64,000 nt of DNA, taken from assembly GCF_030265065.1 (NCBI RefSeq), contig NC_080412.1, positions 27,456,501-27,520,500 of the forward strand, in the 5' to 3' direction. Below, piece by piece: positions 59,211 through 64,000 of this stretch. The notes under the pieces are model-generated. The model saw nothing but the letters and a program-made list of their open reading frames with translations. It made no database searches and was not told the origin of the DNA. A program made the translations under genes and the position numbers. How positions within the stretch are numbered: position 1 is the first letter of the stretch; every line of letters starts with the position of its first letter. The stretch comes from Corythoichthys intestinalis (taxonomy: Eukaryota > Chordata > Actinopteri > Syngnathiformes > Syngnathidae).

Positions 59211-62070
59211 TCACTCCTCCTCATCCTCGTCGTCACCTCTGATCTCAAGGTACTCCACGGTCTCGTCCAATTCATCGTCATCCTCATCGTCCAGCATCTC
59301 TTCCTCGTCCTCTTCCAGGATGTCCCTGTCCTCCTCGTAGGAAGAGATGGGCGAGTACTGAGGAAGATCGAACGTGCCCGGAGGAGGCGAGGCGACCGGC
59401 GCCGAAACGGGAATGGTGATGGGCACCGGGATGGAAAAAGCGGGAAACGACTCCTGGCCAACGTCCGGGACCGGTGGAGGCGCGGAGGCGGGGACGCCCG
59501 GCACGTCGCCGACGGCGGAAGAGGAAGGGTTGATGACGGCCATCCCTAAGCCAGACGTCAAGGCCCTCGACTGGGGGTTGTACTCACGGATCTCGCCCGG
59601 CTCTAGCGGGTCAGGTCCGCAGGGGTCGTGCTCGGTGCACGAGAGCTTGCCGTCCAGCTTGGAGATGAAGAGGAGACCTTCGCGGTGCTGTGCGCAGAAG
59701 GAGCTTGGACACATCTCGCAGAATGATAGTGCTTCTTTGCCGCAAATGTCGCACTGGTGGCGCGGACACTCCCAGCGTCCTGGGAAATAAATAAATAAAT
59801 AAATATATATATAAAAAGTTTGCACCAGTGTTGTTTTTGGCCGCCATTTTTATTTTCCTCTTAGTCTTTGGGACGAAATTTTTTTATTAGTCTTAGTCAT
59901 ATTTGAGTCATTCCAAAATGTTTTTGTCCATAAACTTCAAAAGTTTTAGTCCATGAATAAATAAATATATAAAAGGTTTCCAACAATTTCAAATGAACAT
60001 GACAGACGAGCACATAACTATAGTGTCTACAAGGACATCACCATTTTCATGATGATACTGTACACCAGACGTGTCCAAAGTCCGGCCCGGGGGCCAAATG
60101 CGGCCCGTGGTCAAATTTTATCCGGCCCCCAGCCTCTGTCATAAAATCAATAACATCTGGTCAGCAGTACTGCAACCAGCAAATGCAGTAGCTTACACAC
60201 GAAATGCTGCTCCTCATTTACCCACTAAAAGGCAGCAGTACTTTAACCCTTTATTGCAAAATGTATCACATTTGATACACTTAAAATGTATGATTTTCAG
60301 ACTAATTTAGAATTTTGACATTTCTTTAAAAAAAAAAAAAAAAAAAAATGATGGATGCAAGTCGACACATGCATCAGCAGGTTCCATGAGAAAAAAAACA
60401 TGATTTAGCATGGGTTATAGATATTACAGTGCTTATTACTAGGGATGGGAATCGAAATCCGATTCCAATTCGGAACCGGTTTCGAGTTTTTCGAGGCCTC
60501 GACATCACAATGAAAAAGCCTTAACGATCCCTTTAACGATTCCTAAAGACGCGTATTGCGTCGTGACGTGTGTTGTTGTCCAGACGCATCAAACTAGCAT
60601 GGCGCCAAGAACCACTCGCTCCAAACTTTGACTACACTTCACCAGGAAAGTGTGAAAATCAAAGGTTACGACGGGTAAGCACGAGCATTGCAGCCATAAA
60701 CATAACAATGACAGCACGTAGGTTCAAACGCTCGAAAGTGTGTCTTCACTTCACGAGGAAAAATTACAAACACACGACTTGCAATCATTGCAAGGTGGAG
60801 ATAACTGCATCGGGAGGGAATAGACTGCACTGTCCTCACCGAGACAGCTATACAACTAGCTATACTCCGAAACGACGATACAGAAGACGTTGGCATATGA
60901 TTTTGGGGCACTTTATGGGTCACTTGCTGTTAATTTTGGGTTACAGAACAGGAAGTGACCCGGGAATGAATAGGCAGTGACTCAAACTCAACAGGAAATT
61001 ACCTGAAAATGCCCTCAAATGAACATAAAGTGACTTCGAAAATCGGAAAGAATGGTTTTGAATGAACGACCGTTCATTCCCCCTTCCTAGTCTTAACGGA
61101 CTGGGCATCCAACACAGTCAATGGAAGCCATATAGTTAACTGAGACACTATTATGGTGGAAGATTTTGGTAGCAACTTGTTGGTTCCTTTTATTTTTTGA
61201 ACACTGACACCTTTTTAAAACAATATCTCGATTCTTGGCAGGAGCATATCGATAACCTTTTGAGATACAAAGTATCACGATATATAACCATTTTGATATT
61301 TTGTCACACTCCTAGTGTACGTCGCCCTCTAGTTGTTGGCCGCCACCACTGGGGTGTTTGCACACATCCCAGCATCAGTCAATGTAAACAGTAACATTAG
61401 CTGCTGTTGGCTGTGTGCTGCAGGTGGCGACGTCTTTGGACAGCTTTTCTACGGGAAAAAGGCAATCTGCTGAGCCGACAAACAAGTCCTTTCAGCACAA
61501 TATGAGGTTTAGCAAATGTGGCGAATGAAGTAGGAGCATCATACCTCGCGGCAAACTGTATTGCTAAAGCCAAGAAACCTTTCATGATTTGAGAAGAACT
61601 TACGACCAAGGATATTTGTGGTCAAGTCACAGGAGAGGCCGCAGTTAAAAACAGGTTGATTCAGCGTATAGTGAGTTACACTTTCCCTGCGTTTAATGTT
61701 TTTTTTCCAGCCCTGTCGTGTTACTTTATATTTACTGCGATTCTCTGCTGCATATTGCCAGTCCATGAAAAAAAGGCCCACATCACACCGGTCCGTAGTG
61801 CAAAAAAGGTTGGGGACCACTGAATGACCACCATAGAGTAAGACACTGACCGGCGGGCCTCCTGGTGAGGTTGAGGCAGTCGGCGTGGTAGACCTTGGGG
61901 CAGCCGGGCTTCTTGCAGGAAACCATCTGGCCGCCGTCACCGCAGCTGAAACACTCGTCCTCGCGTTCCTTGGTCACTACCACCTTCTTCTTCCTCCTAC
62001 CGTGGCCCCGCCTCTTCATCTTGCGTCCTTTGTCATCCGACGGCGGGTTGTTCTGAAGCGACAAGTTCAT
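59211..62070 (-). CDS. nsd1: NSD1 histone-lysine N-methyltransferase, last two coding exons
   Basis: Nuclear H3K36 methyltransferase; only its 3' end is in the window. Exons on the minus strand: 61851-62070 and 59211-59779, joined in phase (AGR|W). The first encodes a basic linker (MKRRGHGRRKKK) and the C-terminal PHD finger, ECFSCGDGGQMVSCKKPGCP and KVYHADCLNL. The second encodes the partner Cys-His domain, WECPRHQCDICGKEALSFCE, MCPSSFCAQHREGLLF and SCTEHDPCGPDPLEPGEIRE, which follows human NSD1 closely and is less like NSD2 or NSD3. After this the tail is short (about 115 residues), Pro/Ser-rich, and ends in a strongly acidic run (EEDEEEMLDDEDDDELDE to DEDEEE). The SET-domain exons must lie right of 64000. 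Teleosts can have two nsd1 copies; I cannot say which this is. Confidence 0.94.
59829..60062. mobile_element. Fragment related to element G, in nsd1 last intron
   Basis: CAGTGTTGTTTTTGGCCGCC and downstream TTTAGTCCATGAATAAATAA and AACATGACAGACGAGCACAT match the segment at 28307-28560. The other end is absent. Confidence 0.65.
60063..60439. other. nsd1 last intron, hAT-type end and poly-A spacer
   Basis: AGACGTGTCCAAAGTCCGGC and GGGGGCCAAATGCGGCCCG near 60065-60108 resemble a widespread hAT terminus; no matching other end was found. A poly-A run lies near 60329-60348. Confidence 0.4.
60440..60850 (+). pseudogene. hAT-type left end with BED zinc-finger remnants
   Basis: TAGGGATGGGAATCG at 60440 is a typical hAT terminus. 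At about 60714-60830 the plus strand reads RFKRSKVCLHFTRKNYKHTT, then CNHCKVEITASGGN: the W/C-x-HF...C-x2-C part of a BED finger. A second, weaker HFTRK-like block (CTACACTTCACCAGGAAAG) lies near 60630, suggesting duplication. No right end found. Confidence 0.65.
60900..61314. mobile_element. Family I fragment, in nsd1 last intron
   Basis: It is an inverted partial copy of 25522-26331: shared blocks include AGTCACTTGCTGTT-like text, GGAGCATATCGATAACCTTT and TTTTGTCACACTCCTA at its right end (61314). The opposite terminus is missing. Confidence 0.75.
61519..61821 (+). pseudogene. hAT transposase fragment with right terminus
   Basis: From 61526 the frame reads EVGASYLAANCIAKAKKPFM, an in-frame TGA, then EELTTKDICGQVTGEAAVKN. 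This is the recognisable ASY-x-A...IAK-x-KKP-x-x-I-x-EEL motif of a large hAT transposase family related to ZBED/SCAND3-like proteins. GGTTGGGGACCACTG at 61807-61821 is a hAT right end. Truncated and dead. Confidence 0.7.
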
Positions 62071-62630
62071 CTTTTACAATACACGGAAGGTCGAATATTG
62101 TGGGTGGATGGTGTCATCTCATGTGTTTCCAAATAAGTAGCTCCACCACTTGCATTTGACAATGATAACAAACAGTAACCAAATCCCCAATATTATTGTC
62201 ATTAGAATTGTCCGATATTATCGGGATAAAAGCATTTTAAATGATTTCGGCATCGGTTTTTCATTATCTGTTTTGGGCCAGTATGCATACGGCAGTGCTG
62301 TCATGTCCACTTCTTGCCTGCTGGTGTTTCTGGTATTTTGATACCCCTTGCTGGCATTAGGTGTAATTAGTTTTGAATCGCTCCAGCCCTTTCTGCTGAT
62401 GTCATCATAATTAGCTGCGAGCTCACTGCGAATAGACCCCAATCACGTGACGTCACAACTCCGCCCCCCTGACTGGTGCCGCCATATTTTCCGTTGGCTC
62501 ATCGTATTTACATATTACCGCTACGTACATTCCTCCTATTACTGCGTGCTTTTCTGCTCGTCTAAGGAATCACCGCCTAGTAAACGCACCCAAAAACCTT
62601 CCTGACAATCGTTAACATTGATTAATCAAA

Positions 62631-62690
62631 ATGGTGAAGGCATGTGTGGCGGTTGGTTGCAGTAACAGAGAAGATAAACGGTCATTTTAG
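62631..62690 (+). pseudogene. THAP-domain-like start of a mobile-element gene
   Basis: The short frame MVKACVAVGCSNREDKRSF fits the first zinc ligands of a THAP finger (C-x-V-x-GC-x-NR). It stops after 19 codons and no intron donor is obvious. THAP fingers head P-element and Kolobok-type transposases and host THAP proteins. A CpG-bearing leader with CACGTGACGTCAC lies upstream at about 62443-62455. Confidence 0.4.
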
Positions 62691-62903
62691 TAGTTGCTGT
62701 GTGCCCATTGTTAAAAGGGAAAATCTCTAAAGCAGCACGGTTTGTTTATCTTGGTCCATGATGCGTTTGTGTCGACAGCCGTCAGACAGCGGCGAAAACA
62801 TCAATATGATGCCAACACGATCGCAGACATCATCAGACGGAGACTACGAAGCTCGTCGCCACAGTCGCGCAGCAAGAATGTGAGCGCAACAACAGGTGTT
62901 GTG

Positions 62904-63255
62904 CCAAAAAATAGCCGCCCTGCGTGAAATGTCCCCCCTGACGGGAGCGCCCACACGGAAACGACTTTCTTAAATGTCATACCTGTGTGATTGTCATTGG
63001 GATATGGTCGTGAAAACCTGTAGACTAATACATTTCTGTTCAAAGATGATTATGTTGTCCAGTCCACGATTTGTTACTTAAAATACAGTACTAATATTTT
63101 GTGTAATTTAATTATTTAAAACTGATCTTATAGTCGTAAATCCATTACTGTACTGCTTCCATGAAAACATTTGATGTTTTCATGTCAATAAAGTGTTATA
63201 AATAAGCGCTCCCGTCAGGGGGGGACAATTCACGCGGGGCAGCTATTTTTCGGCA
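62904..63255. repeat. Foldback repeat with about 50-base arms
   Basis: The left arm (TGCCAAAAAATAGC, then CCCCCTGACGGGAGCGC ending 62954) is inverted at 63205-63255 (GCGCTCCCGTCAGGGGG, then GCTATTTTTCGGCA). Arms match at roughly 90 percent. The loop is about 250 bases of AT-rich sequence. The RNA of this stretch would form a long hairpin. Confidence 0.85.
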
Positions 63256-64000
63256 CACACGTGACAACGGTGACGCTCAGCTGACCAAATGTCGGTTTAT
63301 ATTCGGGCCGGTGCCGATTTTGGGTACCCGACTCCTCATCGTGACATAAACTGGAGTATGATTGGAAATTTTGGAATGGAATGGAGTTTTATTGTCATCG
63401 TCATTGGTATCATTGACAATCATTGACAATTACAAAATGTGATATGATTTGCCCGAAGGAACCGAAGAAGAAGACAAAGGCGGACGGGATGAAGCATATG
63501 CTTATCAGTTTCCCGTCCCCCATACAACTAAAGACGCACATTCAGGCATGGAACATACATCAAAACTGTACAATAACACAATCAACAATCTGGGTTTAGT
63601 AACTTAGCGTCCAGTCAAGCAGCTCGATTAATTTCAGGGCGTACAAGGTTAAGGCTTTGTCATGTCCCTGACATTTTTGCATCTGTTTGCTGTGGAACAT
63701 TTTGTTGTGGCTATGTGTGTGGCAAAAGTGATTATGTGTTATCACAGCTGGTGTGAGTAGCGACTCAGCAACAATTGGCGCACAAAAAGGTCACTGTAAC
63801 GGTTTCATCAGACATGAATGTATGAGAAAATCAAACAACATGCTGTACATATTTTATCCCAAGATTAATGTCTCCACAACGAAAACATGCTTATTATTTG
63901 TTTTATACAGTATCTTTTCCATATACTCGTAAACTAGACATTTGAATCAGGAGCTCGGTAGACACAGCAGATAATTATGTTTTTACAATTGGGGATTAGG

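Larger units (their letters stand above)
62071..64000. other. nsd1 intron sequence to the window edge
   Basis: No further nsd1 exon was recognised; I looked for SET and post-SET motifs. It holds an ATTGTCCGATATTATCGGG hAT-like start near 62206, a THAP-like start, a foldback repeat, and near 63370-63560 a GGAGTTTTATTGTCATCG segment typical of fish LINE/SINE 3' tails. The last 400 bases are unassigned. Confidence 0.45.

Noticed and set aside
59374-59790. A 138-codon plus-strand frame across nsd1's last exon
   Set aside because: It is antisense to the conserved NSD1 Cys-His domain and tail, and its length follows from biased codon use on the other strand.
62742-63043. Frames near the THAP-like start considered as the continuation of the same gene
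   Set aside because: No shared domain and they overlap the foldback arm; the relation cannot be supported from the sequence alone.

Overview
The window is vertebrate nuclear DNA from a ray-finned (teleost-type) fish. The genes have spliced exons with GT-AG borders, their proteins match vertebrate orthologues nearly residue for residue, and the space between exons is packed with fish-type hAT, Tc1/mariner and TTAA-flanked DNA transposons. I cannot name the species. I saw no CRISPR array, operon or bacterial feature, and no retrovirus, LTR element, Polinton or toxin gene.

Host genes in order: pgk1 (minus, glycolytic phosphoglycerate kinase; 10 of 11 expected coding exons, the last lies left of base 1); cox7b (minus, complete, cytochrome c oxidase subunit); an intron-containing tRNA-Leu(CAA) (plus), divergent from cox7b; pgrmc1 (minus, complete, cytochrome-b5-like heme protein); rab24 (plus, complete, atypical Rab GTPase); and the last two coding exons of nsd1 (minus, histone H3K36 methyltransferase; SET-domain exons lie right of base 64000). 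In human, PGK1 and COX7B are Xq21 neighbours, PGRMC1 is at Xq24, and RAB24 and NSD1 are 5q35 neighbours. The window therefore joins two human linkage groups between pgrmc1 and rab24, and has no atp7a between cox7b and pgk1.

Most of the remaining DNA is mobile elements. Many are full length with both ends and target-site duplications (TSDs) still readable. The richest structures are nested insertions. In pgk1 intron 4 a foldback element holds a TA-flanked element, which holds a hAT element, which holds a TTAA-flanked element. In rab24 intron 7 a hAT element holds the same TA-flanked family, which holds a second copy of the same hAT family. Because families recur in the window, copies act as empty-site controls for one another. 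Three Tc1 copies of one family are present: one has a hAT MITE inserted, and one has had its left end replaced by an inverted copy of its right end.

The least explained items are a TTAA-flanked element carrying a decayed exon like the zinc-binding ballast domain of P2X7 (17.9-19.4 kb), an element carrying a SAP-domain-like exon (34.8-37.7 kb), a THAP-like start beside a foldback element (62.6-63.3 kb), and an array of a TATAAGCCGC-like motif in the TA-flanked family.

The protein-coding genes are housekeeping genes for energy metabolism, heme and membrane biology, autophagy traffic and chromatin. Nothing in the sequence suggests that they act as one system.
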